A DNA stretch of 33,649 bases from Clostridia bacterium. GTDB lineage: Bacteria; Bacillota; Clostridia; Christensenellales; CAG-138. The notes beneath the pieces are model-generated. The model had not been told where the DNA came from. It did not search any database and saw nothing but the letters and a program-made list of their open reading frames with translations. Location: NCBI GenBank assembly GCA_030533005.1, contig JAUNJX010000025.1, positions 1-33,649 of the forward strand, in the 5' to 3' direction. Each line of letters opens with the position of its first letter. The stretch's first letter is position 1. Both the position numbers and the translations under genes were made by a program. Shown piece by piece: positions 1-10,490 of this stretch.

Positions 1-6
1 TTCTCT

Positions 7-29
7 TTTGCCCCTTATTTCTTTGCCCC

Positions 30-32
<3 letters not shown>
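7..32. repeat. Short tandem direct repeat at the glpK 3' end
   Basis: The 11-mer TTTGCCCCTTA occurs at 7-17 and again at 22-32, period 15; the second copy contains the glpK stop codon (TAA on the minus strand). On the minus strand it reads as two purine-rich TAAGGGGCAAA blocks, so one could act as a ribosome binding site for a gene lying beyond the window edge. It may equally be a small slippage duplication. Confidence 0.5.
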
Positions 33-1523
<1,491 letters not shown>

Positions 1524-1550
1524 GTAGCCTCACCTTCTGTCCATGCGGAT

Positions 1551-1576
1551 AAAAAAGGGCAGGGAAATCCCTGCCC
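1551..1576 (-). terminator. Intrinsic terminator between prfB and glpK
   Basis: On the minus strand GGGCAGGGA (1576-1568 region) pairs perfectly with TCCCTGCCC across a 2-nt loop, followed at once by six T residues (1556-1551). It starts 8 bp after the prfB stop codon, so it most simply ends the secA-prfB transcript. It also sits only 28 bp before the glpK start codon. Confidence 0.9.
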
Positions 1577-1583
1577 CCGAACC

Positions 1584-2685
1584 TTACGACTGCACTAAAA
1601 ACGCCTGTATGAAAGCATCCAGATCGCCGTCCATGACGGCCTGAATGTTGCCGTTTTCCACGCCCGTGCGGTGATCCTTGACCAAGGTATAGGGCTGGAA
1701 TACATAGGAGCGTATCTGGCTGCCCCATTCGATCTTCTTCATTTCGCCCTTGATCTGCGCCATCTGCTCCATGCGCTCCCGATCCTGCAATTCAAGGAGC
1801 TTGCCCTTGAGCATGCGCATGGCCATCTCCTTGTTCTGCAGCTGGCTGCGCTCGTTCTGGCACTGCACCACGATGCCCGTAGGCAGGTGCGTGATGCGGA
1901 TGGCGGAGCTTACCTTGTTGACGTTCTGGCCGCCCGCGCCGCCGGAACGGTAGGTGTCGATGCGCATTTCGTCGGGATCCAGCACGATGTCGTTGGCGTC
2001 GTCGTCAAATATCGGCGTTACGTCCAAAGAAACGAAGGAGGTATGCCGCCGCCCCGCCGCGTCAAAGGGGGATATGCGCACAAGCCTGTGCACACCCTTT
2101 TCCGCCTTCAAATACCCGTAGGCGTTTTCGCCGTCCACCTCAAAGGTGACGCTTTTGACGCCCGCCTCGTCGCCGTCGAGAAGATCCAGCACCTTGACGG
2201 TGTAGCCGTGCTTCTCGCAGTAACGGGTGTACATGCGGTAGAGCATCTGCGTCCAGTCCTGCGCTTCCGTGCCGCCCGCGCCCGCGTGCAGGGACAATAC
2301 GGCGTTGGACGCGTCGTAGGGGCCCTTTAGCATCAGCGCCAGCCGCAACGCGGCTACGCCCGCCTGAAAGGCTGCAAGCTCCGTATCGATTTCGGCAAGC
2401 AGGCTCTCGTCGTCCTCCTCCTCCGCCATCTCCAGCAGCGTCTGCACGTCCTCGCTTTGGGCGTTCAGCTTGTTGTATTGATTGATCTTGCCCTCAAGAA
2501 GCTTGATGCGGGCGTTGACCTTATTCGCCGCCTCCACATCGTCCCAGAAGCCGGGCTCCGCCATCTGGGTCTCCAGCCTTCCCTTTTCTTCCATCATGCC
2601 CGGGAAGTCAAAGGGATTCACCTGCCTCTTTCAGCGTTTGTACGGCCGCCTGTAATGCCACCTTGGTTTCGTCCAATACGATCAC
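1584..2685 (-). CDS. prfB: Peptide chain release factor 2, expressed by +1 programmed frameshift
   Basis: Recognises UGA and UAA stop codons and triggers peptide release on the ribosome. Zero-frame translation starts at GTG 2685-2683, preceded by AGGAAGTGAG, and runs 25 codons to an in-frame UGA (2610-2608) directly after CUU. Skipping the U at 2610 moves the ribosome into the long frame, giving a 366-aa protein; E. coli RF2 is 365 aa with its frameshift stop also at codon 26. In the joined protein the SPF stop-recognition tripeptide falls near residue 205 and the GGQ hydrolysis motif near residue 251, matching family positions. A conceptual start at the GTG at 2621 would lose the regulatory N-terminus. 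The gene lies 52 bp after secA, the common Gram-positive order. Abundant RF2 terminates at the UGA and lowers its own synthesis, so the gene is autoregulated (known for the family). Confidence 0.96.
2607..2625 (-). promoter_or_regulatory. RF2 +1 frameshift signal
   Basis: The slippery CTT TGA C is at 2613-2607. An internal Shine-Dalgarno-like stretch GCAGGTGA (2625-2618) precedes it, matching 7 of 8 bases of GGAGGTGA. In E. coli an AGGGGG element ends 3 nt before CUU; here the SD-like element lies somewhat further upstream. Confidence 0.85.
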
Positions 2686-2737
2686 TGTTGCTCACTTCCT
2701 TCTATATATATATTTATTGTTTGTTTGTCGATAAGCG

Positions 2738-5467
2738 CTAGCTTTTCCCGCAGCAATTTTTGTACTTTTTCCCGCTGCCGCAGGGGCAGGGATCGTTGCG
2801 CCTCACCTCGTCGCCCACGCGCTTGGGCTGGGGCTTGGCGTCACCCGAGGTCTCGATGGGCTTGGCAAGCTGCTGCCGCTCCATGGGGGTCTTGGAGACC
2901 ACCACATGGAAAAGCTGCCGCACGGTCTGCTCGCGGATGCCCACGATCATCTCGTCGAACATCTCAAAGCCCGCGTTGCGGTAGGCGACAACGGGATCCT
3001 TTTGGCCTATGGCCTGTAGGCCGATGCCCTGCCGAAGCTGATCCATCGCGTCGATATGATCCATCCAGTGCGCGTCCACGGCGCGAAGCAGCATCACGCG
3101 CTCGACCTCCCGCATGTCAACGCCCGCTTCCGCCGCCGCCACGGATTCCTCCTGCCTGGCATACGCGTCCTCCGCCATCTGCTGCACAGCGGCGCTCATG
3201 TCGTCAAGCTTGCTTACATCCTTGAGGGCGTTATACATATCCGCGCGGGTCAGCTCCACAAGCTCCCTGCACATGCCCTGCACGTCCCAATCGCCGCTAC
3301 CGCCCACGCAATAGCGCTGCACGCGCTCCTGCACGGTCTCGGTGATCATCTCCATGATGGAGGCGTGGATATCCTCGCCCATGAGCACCTTGCGGCGCTG
3401 GCCGTAGATGATCTCGCGCTGCTTGTTCATCACGTCGTCGTATTCCAGCACGTTCTTTCGGATATCGAAGTTGTGCGCCTCCACACGCTTTTGGGCGCTT
3501 TCGATCTGCTTGGTGATGATGCTCATATCGATGGGGATATCATCCTCCGGGCTGATCTTTTCCATGAGCGAGCGCACGCGTTCGCCGCCGAAGCGCTGCA
3601 TCAGCTCATCCTCCATGGAAACGTAAAAGCGGGTAGAGCCGGGATCGCCCTGCCGACCCGCGCGGCCGCGCAGCTGGTTGTCGATGCGGCGGGATTCGTG
3701 CCGCTCCGTGCCGATGATGTGCAGGCCGCCCGCCGCCACGACCTTTTCATGCTCCGCGTCCGTTACAAGCTTATGTCTTGAATAGGCTTCGGCATACTGC
3801 CGCCGCGCCTCCATGATCTGTTCGTCATCCGTATCCGCGTGCCCCGTGGCCTCCTCAATGAGCCAATCCTCCAGACCAGCCTGCCTAAGCTCGCGGCGTG
3901 CAAGGAATTCCGGGTTGCCGCCCAAGAGGATATCCGTGCCGCGACCCGCCATGTTGGTGGCGATGGTGACGCTGCCGTACTGACCCGCCTGTGCCACGAT
4001 CTCGGCTTCCTTGGCGTGCAGCTTGGCGTTTAGCACCTCATGCTTGATGCCGCGCTTGGATAAGAGCGCCGACACGATCTCGCTCATCTCGACGGAGATG
4101 GTGCCCACAAGAATAGGCTGCCCCGTCTGGTGCACCTTGACGATCTCCTCGATGACCGCCGCGAGCTTGCCCTTGACGCTTGCGTAGACCACATCGTTGT
4201 TGTCCACGCGGACGAGCGGCTTATTGGTGGGTATCTCCACGACGTCCAGATTATAGATGGCTTGGAATTCATCCTCCTCGGTCTTGGCCGTACCCGTCAT
4301 GCCCGCGAGCTTTTTGAACATGCGGAAGTAGTTCTGGAAGGTGATGGTGGCAAGGGTCTTGTTCTCCCGCTCCACCTTGACGTGCTCCTTGGCCTCCAGC
4401 GCCTGATGCAGCCCGTCGCTGTAGCGCCTGCCGATCATCAGGCGGCCGGTGAACTCGTCAACGATGAGCACCTGCCCCTCCTGCACGACATAATCCTTGT
4501 CCCGCTGGAAAAGCGCGTGCGCTTTTAGCGCCTGCTGGATATGATGGAGCTTTTCCGTGTTCTCCGTGGCGGAGATATCCTCGATGCCAAAGAACGCCTG
4601 CGCCTTGTTCATGCCCTGCTGGGTAAGCGCGACGGTGCGTGCCTTGATATCCGCCATGTAATCGCCGCTTTCGGGCTGATCCTCGCCCATGAGCGTTTCG
4701 GCCTTGCTCTTTTTTTCGATGTTTTCGCCGCGCTCCAGGCGGCACACGAATTTGTCCGTCTTTTCATACATATCGGTAGACTGCTCGCCGTGGCCGGAAA
4801 TGATGAGCGGCGTGCGCGCTTCGTCGATGAGGATGGAGTCCACCTCGTCCACGATGGCGTAATTCAGCTCGCGCTGCACCATTTCTTCCTTATAGACCAC
4901 CATATTGTCCCGGAGATAGTCAAAGCCAAATTCGTTGTTGGTGCCGTAGGTGATATCCGCGTTGTAGGCCTCGCGGCGCTCCACATTGTCCAGATCATGA
5001 ACGATGCAGCCCACCGTAAGACCCAAAAACTTATAGATTTTCCCCATCCACTGCGCGTCGCGCTTGGCAAGGTAGTCGTTCACCGTGACCACATGTACGC
5101 CGTGACCGGATAAGGCATTCAAATATACGGGCAGCGTTTCTGTCAACGTCTTGCCCTCGCCCGTCTTCATTTCAGCGATGCGCCCCTGATGCAGCACGAC
5201 GCCGCCGATGATCTGCACGTCGAAATGGCGCTGGCCGATGGTGCGCTGCGCGGCTTCCCGCACCACGGCGAAGGCCTCGGGCATAAGATCGTCCAAGGTC
5301 GCCCCGTTTGCAAGCCTTTCCCGGAATTCCTGCGTTTTTGCGCGCAGCTGTGCGTCGGTCAGCTTCTTGGTTTCGGGCTCCAGAGCGTTCACGCGCTCCA
5401 ATATCGGCCGCAGCTTCCTGATCTGCGCTTCGGACGTATTGCCCAGCAGCTTATCTAAAAAACTCAT
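2738..5467 (-). CDS. secA: Preprotein translocase ATPase SecA
   Basis: Motor ATPase that drives unfolded preproteins through SecYEG at the membrane. The 909-aa product has Walker A KTGEGKTL near residues 101-108, the [16 protein letters not shown] block typical of SecA NBF1, the helicase motif GRAGRQGD in NBF2, and a C-terminal zinc-binding [13 protein letters not shown] (last 20 residues) that in other bacteria contacts lipids or SecB. The ATG at 5467 has an ATGGAGGTAA ribosome binding site about 6 nt upstream. It is the first gene of a leftward unit with prfB 52 bp downstream and no terminator between. A YdcF-like gene is divergently transcribed from the same intergenic region. No accessory-Sec genes are nearby, so this is most likely the essential housekeeping copy. 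Confidence 0.98.
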   Translation of the reverse strand: MSFLDKLLGNTSEAQIRKLRPILERVNALEPETKKLTDAQLRAKTQEFRERLANGATLDDLMPEAFAVVREAAQRTIGQRHFDVQIIGGVVLHQGRIAEMKTGEGKTLTETLPVYLNALSGHGVHVVTVNDYLAKRDAQWMGKIYKFLGLTVGCIVHDLDNVERREAYNADITYGTNNEFGFDYLRDNMVVYKEEMVQRELNYAIVDEVDSILIDEARTPLIISGHGEQSTDMYEKTDKFVCRLERGENIEKKSKAETLMGEDQPESGDYMADIKARTVALTQQGMNKAQAFFGIEDISATENTEKLHHIQQALKAHALFQRDKDYVVQEGQVLIVDEFTGRLMIGRRYSDGLHQALEAKEHVKVERENKTLATITFQNYFRMFKKLAGMTGTAKTEEDEFQAIYNLDVVEIPTNKPLVRVDNNDVVYASVKGKLAAVIEEIVKVHQTGQPILVGTISVEMSEIVSALLSKRGIKHEVLNAKLHAKEAEIVAQAGQYGSVTIATNMAGRGTDILLGGNPEFLARRELRQAGLEDWLIEEATGHADTDDEQIMEARRQYAEAYSRHKLVTDAEHEKVVAAGGLHIIGTERHESRRIDNQLRGRAGRQGDPGSTRFYVSMEDELMQRFGGERVRSLMEKISPEDDIPIDMSIITKQIESAQKRVEAHNFDIRKNVLEYDDVMNKQREIIYGQRRKVLMGEDIHASIMEMITETVQERVQRYCVGGSGDWDVQGMCRELVELTRADMYNALKDVSKLDDMSAAVQQMAEDAYARQEESVAAAEAGVDMREVERVMLLRAVDAHWMDHIDAMDQLRQGIGLQAIGQKDPVVAYRNAGFEMFDEMIVGIREQTVRQLFHVVVSKTPMERQQLAKPIETSGDAKPQPKRVGDEVRRNDPCPCGSGKKYKNCCGKS

Positions 5468-5493
5468 GGCTTACCTCCATAAAAATTCAGTTT

Positions 5494-5522
5494 AGTTTAC
5501 CATGAAAATGCCGCAAACACAA
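5494..5522 (-). promoter_or_regulatory. Candidate secA promoter
   Basis: Minus strand TTGTGT (5522-5517), 17-nt spacer, TAAACT (5499-5494), about 27 nt before the secA start. The -35 is a weak match, so the assignment is tentative. Confidence 0.4.
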
Positions 5523-5566
5523 TGCGCGCGTCCGGGATGTGGCATTTTCTTCACATTATGTTTCCT

Positions 5567-5594
5567 TTGGCTTTTCAGACCCCCGTGCTATACT
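5567..5594 (+). promoter_or_regulatory. Promoter of the YdcF-like gene
   Basis: TTGGCT (5567-5572), 16-nt spacer, extended -10 TGCTATACT with TATACT at 5589-5594. Transcription would begin near 5601, which rules out upstream in-frame ATGs at 5502 and 5595 as translation starts. Confidence 0.55.
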
Positions 5595-5633
5595 ATGGCG
5601 TATGAAAACGATATTGCTGTCAAGGTGCGGAAA

Positions 5634-6401
5634 ATGAAAATGCTCTGGAAATATATTTTGATCGTCATAGGCGGATTGCTGTGTGCGGACACGGCGTTTT
5701 TCCTTACGCGCACGAGCGGGCACCTCGGCATATGGCTGCCGGGGCTGCTGGGGCTGCCGCTGCTGCTCGCGGGCGTGTTTTACGCGCCGCTTGGCGCTTT
5801 CTTCGCAAGCGGGCGCATGGGGCATACGCTCAAGCTCATGCTGATCTTCCTTTATATTGCGCTTATCCTCTTTTTTGCGTTCACAAGCCTGTTTCTCTAT
5901 AAAAAGGGTAACGAGCGCGCCCCCTACAGCGCGGACGCGCTGGTGGTGCTGGGCTGCCATCTTTACGGCGCGCGCCCGTCGCTTACGCTGACCAAGCGCC
6001 TTGATACGGCGCTCGAATATCTTGAACACAGCCCCCGGACGATCTGCTTTGTCACCGGCGGGCAGAGCGGCGATGAGACGACCTCGGAGGGTGCCGCCAT
6101 GCGGGATTACCTCATCGCGCGCGGCATAGACGCGTCGCGCATCGTGGTGGAGGACAAGTCCACGAGCACCTATGAAAACTTCCGCTTCACCGCCCCGCTG
6201 ATCCGCGAACGCTGCGGCGAAAACGCAAGCATCGTATTTACCACCACCAAATTCCATACCTATCGCGCCGCGCGCACAGCCCTTCGCGCGGGCTTGCGGG
6301 TGGAGGGCTACAGCGCGCCCGGCGTGTGGTACATCACCCCTAACGACTACCTCAGGGAGTGCGTGGCGCTCGCGGGCTACGCCGCAATGGGCAGATTATA
6401 G
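5634..6401 (+). CDS. YdcF/SanA-like DUF218 membrane protein
   Basis: A 255-aa protein of the DUF218 (YdcF/SanA/ElyC) family, whose E. coli members are linked to envelope integrity and lipid carrier metabolism; no enzymatic reaction is established. Three hydrophobic segments fill residues 5-95. The DUF218 domain then starts at [11 protein letters not shown], with a [13 protein letters not shown] block, an ED-STSTYEN block and the TTKFHTYRA segment, the usual conserved acidic and polar sites. I chose the ATG at 5634 because AAGGTGCGG lies just before it and because the promoter at 5567-5594 excludes the in-frame ATGs further up. The stop codon lies inside a perfect 13-bp hairpin. It stands alone, divergent from secA. 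The family call is firm; the substrate is unknown. Confidence 0.88.
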   Translation: MKMLWKYILIVIGGLLCADTAFFLTRTSGHLGIWLPGLLGLPLLLAGVFYAPLGAFFASGRMGHTLKLMLIFLYIALILFFAFTSLFLYKKGNERAPYSADALVVLGCHLYGARPSLTLTKRLDTALEYLEHSPRTICFVTGGQSGDETTSEGAAMRDYLIARGIDASRIVVEDKSTSTYENFRFTAPLIRERCGENASIVFTTTKFHTYRAARTALRAGLRVEGYSAPGVWYITPNDYLRECVALAGYAAMGRL

Positions 6402-6575
6402 GCAAAGGTCATTCGACCTTTGCCTATGGTTACAATTTGCAACTGTTCGATGCTCTCACGGTCGTTGCAAATTGCAGAGAAGCCCTTGCTTCGCAAGACC
6501 TTCCGCCCTCACCGCACATGTCGCCTCGGGCGGTTGCAAGTCAAGGGGTTCGCCCCTTGACAATCCCCAAGGAAG
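6398..6575 (+). repeat. Intergenic palindromic repeat, copy A
   Basis: This non-coding stretch holds four elements in order. A perfect 13-bp hairpin (6398-6410 with 6415-6427) carries the upstream stop codon. A perfect 11-bp inverted repeat CAATTTGCAAC/GTTGCAAATTG (6433-6443, 6464-6474) follows. Next is a 46-nt core (6480-6525) ending in TGTCGCC. Last is an 8-bp UUCG tetraloop hairpin (6541-6548 with 6553-6560). The core aligns without gaps to 15633-15678, 33 of 46 identical, in the same order of elements. The first hairpin lacks a T-run, so it is not a standard terminator. I infer a dispersed repeat family; function unknown. Confidence 0.7.
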
Positions 6576-6614
6576 TTTGCCGAGTATCTGTGGCTGTGGC
6601 TGAAGGGTTTTTCG

Positions 6615-6651
6615 TTGACGTAAAAGAGCTGGGAGCATATAATGTTCCCAG
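6615..6651 (+). promoter_or_regulatory. glnN promoter with overlapping palindrome
   Basis: TTGACG (6615-6620), 17-nt spacer, consensus TATAAT (6638-6643). A 23-nt imperfect palindrome (6629-6651; arms CTGGGA and TCCCAG, 9 of 11 positions complementary) is centred on the -10 box. A protein bound there would block RNA polymerase, so it is a good operator candidate; it could also form a hairpin at the very 5' end of the transcript. It does not match the Bacillus GlnR consensus. Confidence 0.75.
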
Positions 6652-6685
6652 TTTCTTTTGTATTTTTGACCGGGGAGATAAACAT

Positions 6686-8767
6686 ATGTCGATGGATTTC
6701 ACTTCTCACTTTGCGGAAAACGTTTTTAACGCCGCTGTCATGAAAGCCTGCCTCAAGCCCGGGGTGTACGACGCGCTCAAGGCCACCATGCGGGCGGGGC
6801 AGCCGCTTGACCCCAGCATCGCGGGGGACGTGGCCTCGGCCATGAAGGAATGGGCGATCGAAAAGGGCGCTACGCACTACACCCACTGGTTCCAGCCCCT
6901 GACCGGCGTGACCGCCGAAAAGCACGACAGCTTTCTTTCGCCCAACAAAAGCGGCGCGCCCGTAACGGAATTTTCCGCCAAGGAGCTCATCATGAGCGAG
7001 CCGGACGCTTCGAGCTTCCCCTCGGGCGGGCTTCGCGCCACCTTTGAGGCGCGCGGCTATACCGCGTGGGATCCGACCTCCTACGCCTTCATCAAGGACG
7101 GCACGCTTTGCATCCCCACGGTGTTCTGCGCCTACGGCGGGGCGGCGCTGGACAAAAAGACGCCGCTTTTACGTTCCATCGAGCGGGTGGAGCGGGAGAG
7201 CCTCCGCATATTGAAGCTTTTCGGGGAAAGCGAGGTCAAGCGCGTCATCCCCATGGTGGGCGCGGAGCAGGAATATTTTCTCGTGGACAAGTCGTTGATG
7301 GAAAAGCGGCGCGATCTGCTGTTCTGCTCCCGTACGCTCTTTGGCGCGCCCCCACCCAAGGGACAGGAGCTGGACGACCATTATTTCGGCGCCATACAGC
7401 CCCGCGTCGCAGCCTACATGCGGGAGCTGGACGAGGAGCTTTGGAAGCTTGGCGTTTTTGCCAAAACCGAGCATAAGGAGGCCGCCCCCGGCCAATATGA
7501 GCTTGCGCTGGTCTATTGCGACGCGAACACCGCCACGGATCACAACCAGCTCGTGATGGAAACCATGAAAAAGATGGCCGAAAAGCACGGCTTCGTGTGT
7601 TTGCTCCACGAAAAGCCCTATTCCGGCGTAAACGGCAGCGGCAAGCACAACAACTGGTCGCTTGCAACCGATACGGGCGTCAACCTTCTCGACCCCGGCG
7701 ATTCCCCCAGCAAGAACCTTCGCTTTTTGCTGTTCATGTCCGCCGTCATACAGGCGATCGACGAATATCAGGATATGCTGCGCGTTGCGACCTCGGGAGC
7801 CAGCAACGACTGCCGCTTAGGCGGCAACGAGGCGCCGCCCGCCATCGTTTCCCTCCATATCGGGGAGATACTCACCAACCTCTTTGAGGCGTTAGACCAC
7901 AAGGAGAGCGTGGACGACAAGGAGCTGCCCATCCTGGAAAGCGGCGTTTGCGTCGTGCCCACGCTGACCACGGACAATACCGACCGCAACCGCACCGCTC
8001 CCATCGCCTTTACGGGCAACAAGTTTGAATTCCGCATGCCCGGCGCAAGCCAGTCCATCGCGGATATCAATACGGTCATCAACACGGCTGTCGCCAAGGT
8101 GCTTTCGGAATTTGCAGACGAGCTGGAGCAGGCGCCGGACTTCCACGCCGCAGCCTATCATCGCCTGCGCCACGCCTACCGCAAGCACAAGCGCATCATC
8201 TACAACGGCAACAACTACGGCGAGGCATGGCGCAAGATCGCGGCGGAACGGCAGCTTTTGAACCTGTCCAACACCGTGTCCGCGCTCGCCTGCTTCACGG
8301 AGGAGAAAAACATTCGCCTTTTCACAAGCTTTGGCATCTTCACCGAAGCCGAGATACGCTCGCGCTATGAAATCCAGCTGGAAAGCTACGGCAAGCTCAT
8401 CCGCATCGAGGGCAACACGATGCTGGAAATGGCGCGGCGCGACATACTTCCCGCCGTCATCGCCTACCAGCGCGATCTGGTGGGCGCCGTGCTCAAGAAA
8501 AAGGAGCTTGGCGTAAGCGCTTCGCCCGAGGAAGGCTTGCTGCAATCCATCAGCGGCCTTGCCGATACGCTGTTTTACAACATCAACGCCTTGGAGGACG
8601 TGCTGCAAAACACGCCCGCCGCCGCCTGTGACGGAGCCACGCACGCCCGCGACGCGATATTGCCCGCCATGGCGGCGCTGCGAGACGCAGCCGACCGCTT
8701 GGAGGCGCTCACAGCCAAGCAATACTGGCCCTTCCCCACCTATGAGGATCTGTTATTCAAGCTGTAA
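6686..8767 (+). CDS. glnN: Glutamine synthetase type III
   Basis: ATP-dependent condensation of ammonium and glutamate to glutamine. The 693-aa length and sequence match the class III enzymes (GlnN) of Bacteroides, cyanobacteria and some Clostridia, not the 440-470-aa GlnA of class I. Visible blocks are the glutamate-site [10 protein letters not shown] near residue 193, [10 protein letters not shown], the class-typical [10 protein letters not shown] near 378, and [12 protein letters not shown] followed by NKFEFRMPG. The ATG at 6686 has GGGGAGAT 6-8 nt upstream and lies 43 bp after the -10 box. The open frame runs back to 6359 but that part is repeat and promoter. It is followed by its own terminator and then by glutamate dehydrogenase, giving a local nitrogen-assimilation pair. 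Class III assignment is firm. Confidence 0.96.
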   Translation: MSMDFTSHFAENVFNAAVMKACLKPGVYDALKATMRAGQPLDPSIAGDVASAMKEWAIEKGATHYTHWFQPLTGVTAEKHDSFLSPNKSGAPVTEFSAKELIMSEPDASSFPSGGLRATFEARGYTAWDPTSYAFIKDGTLCIPTVFCAYGGAALDKKTPLLRSIERVERESLRILKLFGESEVKRVIPMVGAEQEYFLVDKSLMEKRRDLLFCSRTLFGAPPPKGQELDDHYFGAIQPRVAAYMRELDEELWKLGVFAKTEHKEAAPGQYELALVYCDANTATDHNQLVMETMKKMAEKHGFVCLLHEKPYSGVNGSGKHNNWSLATDTGVNLLDPGDSPSKNLRFLLFMSAVIQAIDEYQDMLRVATSGASNDCRLGGNEAPPAIVSLHIGEILTNLFEALDHKESVDDKELPILESGVCVVPTLTTDNTDRNRTAPIAFTGNKFEFRMPGASQSIADINTVINTAVAKVLSEFADELEQAPDFHAAAYHRLRHAYRKHKRIIYNGNNYGEAWRKIAAERQLLNLSNTVSALACFTEEKNIRLFTSFGIFTEAEIRSRYEIQLESYGKLIRIEGNTMLEMARRDILPAVIAYQRDLVGAVLKKKELGVSASPEEGLLQSISGLADTLFYNINALEDVLQNTPAAACDGATHARDAILPAMAALRDAADRLEALTAKQYWPFPTYEDLLFKL

Positions 8768-8786
8768 AACGATCGCAACCGATTTG

Positions 8787-8830
8787 GCAGGATGCCTGAA
8801 AAAATTTTCAGGCATCCTGCTCCTTCTTTA
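8787..8830 (+). terminator. Intrinsic terminator after glnN
   Basis: A perfect 16-bp stem (8787-8802 with 8805-8820) begins 19 nt after the stop codon and is followed by a pyrimidine-rich TCCTTCTTT tail. Confidence 0.85.
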
Positions 8831-8861
8831 GTATATTCGCGTGTATATTCCCGTCAAAATA

Positions 8862-8890
8862 TTGACATAAGGCGGCGTTAGAACTATCAT
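8862..8890 (+). promoter_or_regulatory. gdhA promoter
   Basis: Consensus TTGACA (8862-8867), exact 17-nt spacer, TATCAT (8885-8890). Transcription would start near 8897 and leave a 5' leader of about 100 nt in which I see no clear secondary structure. Confidence 0.8.
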
Positions 8891-8997
8891 AGAGAAGGTT
8901 AGAAGAACTTAGATTTCCCGTCTGTCTTTCTTTTCTTGTGTGCAAAAACGCAAGATTCACCGTATATCATAACCACAAATCAAACTGGAGGTAAATC

Positions 8998-10344
8998 ATG
9001 AACGCTTACATCGAAAGAGTCCTCGAAGACGTCAAGAAGCGCGACGCCCACGAACCCGAATTCCTGCAGACCGTGGAGGAGGTTCTCAAGTCCCTCGAAT
9101 CCATGGTGGATAAGCATCCCGAATACGAGAAGGCCGGCCTTCTTGAGCGTCTGGTCGAGCCCGAGCGCGTAATCGAATTCCGCGTTCCCTGGGTCAACGA
9201 CGCCGGCGAAGTCAAGGTCAACCGTGGCTTCCGCGTACAGTTCAACGGTGCGATCGGGCCTTACAAGGGCGGCCTGCGTTTCGCTTCCCACGTCAACCTT
9301 TCCGTTATGAAGTTCCTCGGCTTCGAGCAGACCTTCAAGAACAGCCTGACCAGCCTCCCCATGGGCGGCGGCAAGGGCGGTTCCGACTTCGATCCCAATG
9401 GCAAGAGCGACGGTGAGATCATGCGCTTCTGCCAGAGCTTCATGACCGAGCTCTATCGCCATATCGGCCCCAACGTGGACGTTCCCGCCGGTGATATCGG
9501 CGTAGGCGGCCGCGAGATCGGCTACCTCTTTGGCCAGTATAAGCGCATCCGCAACGCCTATGAAAACGGCGTGCTGACCGGCAAGGGTCCCTCCTTCGGC
9601 GGCAGCCCCTTCCGTCCCGAAGCCACCGGCTTTGGCGCTGTGTATTATCTTTGCGAAGTTCTCAAGCATGAGAAGGACGACATCAAGGGCAAGACCATCG
9701 CCATGTCCGGCTTTGGTAACGTCGCTTGGGGCGTAGCGATCAAGGCCACCCAGCTGGGCGCCAAGGTCGTCACCCTGTCCGGCCCCGACGGTTACTGCTA
9801 CGATCCCGATGGCATCGCCACGCAGGAAAAGTGGGACTACATGCTGGAAATGCGCTCCTCCGGCCGCAACCAGGCCAAGGACTATGCCGACAAGTTTGGC
9901 GTAGAGTTCTTCCCCAAGCAGAAGCCCTGGGGCGTCAAGGTGGACGTTTGCATGCCTTGCGCATACCAGAACGAGATCGGCATGCCCGAAGCAGAGCAGA
10001 TGCTCAAGAACGGCCTCAAGTACTACATCGAGGTCGCCAATATGCCCACCACCAACGAAGCGCTGTTCTATATGATGGATAAGGGTCTGATCGTTGCTCC
10101 CTCCAAGGCTGTCAACGCGGGCGGCGTGTCCGTCTCCGGTTTGGAAATGAGCCAGAACTCCGAGCGCCTCACCTGGAAGCCCGAAGAAGTTGACGCGATG
10201 CTGCTCAACATCATGGTCAACATCCATGCCGCTTCCGAGAAGGCCGCCGAAGAAGCCGGTCTTGGCTACAATCTGGTCGCCGGCGCGAACCTCGCGGGCT
10301 TCAAGAAGGTCGCTGACGCCATGATGGCACAGGGTATCGTCTAA
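8998..10344 (+). CDS. gdhA: NADP-type glutamate dehydrogenase
   Basis: Interconverts 2-oxoglutarate plus ammonium with glutamate; a hexameric cytosolic enzyme. The 448-aa length and sequence fit the bacterial NADP-dependent class. Present are FRVPWVNDAGEV, the substrate-binding GPYKGGLRF, the catalytic-lysine block PMGGGKGGSDF, PAGDIGVGGREIG, and the Rossmann motif in AMSGFGNVAWG. The ATG at 8998 follows a GGAGGT ribosome binding site 6 nt away. Codon use is more uniform than in neighbouring genes (nearly always AAG for Lys, GGC/GGT for Gly), which with the strong promoter suggests very high expression. Together with glnN upstream it completes ammonium capture, although the two genes have separate promoters. 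Cofactor preference is inferred from overall similarity, not from a decisive residue. Confidence 0.96.
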   Translation: MNAYIERVLEDVKKRDAHEPEFLQTVEEVLKSLESMVDKHPEYEKAGLLERLVEPERVIEFRVPWVNDAGEVKVNRGFRVQFNGAIGPYKGGLRFASHVNLSVMKFLGFEQTFKNSLTSLPMGGGKGGSDFDPNGKSDGEIMRFCQSFMTELYRHIGPNVDVPAGDIGVGGREIGYLFGQYKRIRNAYENGVLTGKGPSFGGSPFRPEATGFGAVYYLCEVLKHEKDDIKGKTIAMSGFGNVAWGVAIKATQLGAKVVTLSGPDGYCYDPDGIATQEKWDYMLEMRSSGRNQAKDYADKFGVEFFPKQKPWGVKVDVCMPCAYQNEIGMPEAEQMLKNGLKYYIEVANMPTTNEALFYMMDKGLIVAPSKAVNAGGVSVSGLEMSQNSERLTWKPEEVDAMLLNIMVNIHAASEKAAEEAGLGYNLVAGANLAGFKKVADAMMAQGIV

Positions 10345-10374
10345 GGTAAGCCGCAACAGGTAAGATCAACCCAC

Positions 10375-10410
10375 AAAGGCTCCCGGCTTTACGGCCGGGA
10401 GCCTTTTTTT
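10375..10410 (+). terminator. Intrinsic terminator after gdhA
   Basis: AAAGGCTCCCGGC (10375-10387) pairs with GCCGGGAGCCTTT (10394 onward) around a 6-nt loop, and the second arm runs into seven T residues (10404-10410). Confidence 0.95.
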
Positions 10411-10436
10411 GCGCACCTTTGCACGCATATAGGCGC

Positions 10437-10465
10437 TTCCCACCCGCCGCCCGCCGTGCTACAAT
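10437..10465 (+). promoter_or_regulatory. Promoter of the two-component operon
   Basis: TTCCCA (10437-10442), 17-nt spacer, extended -10 TGCTACAAT with TACAAT at 10460-10465. It places transcription start near 10472 and so excludes the ATG at 10419 as start of the response regulator. Confidence 0.6.
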
Positions 10466-10490
10466 ACCCTTAACATTAAGTAGCCGGGAG

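Noticed and set aside
5502..5633. 44-codon N-terminal extension of the YdcF-like protein
   Set aside because: It spans the promoter and lacks a ribosome binding site; the ATG at 5634 has one.
6359..6685. 109-codon N-terminal extension of glutamine synthetase III
   Set aside because: It is the end of the previous gene plus a palindromic repeat and the promoter; GSIII starts at 6686 with a good ribosome binding site and normal length.
8980..10356. Open frame of 458 codons on the minus strand over the whole of gdhA
   Set aside because: It mirrors gdhA exactly, has no ribosome binding site and arises from the strongly biased codons of gdhA.
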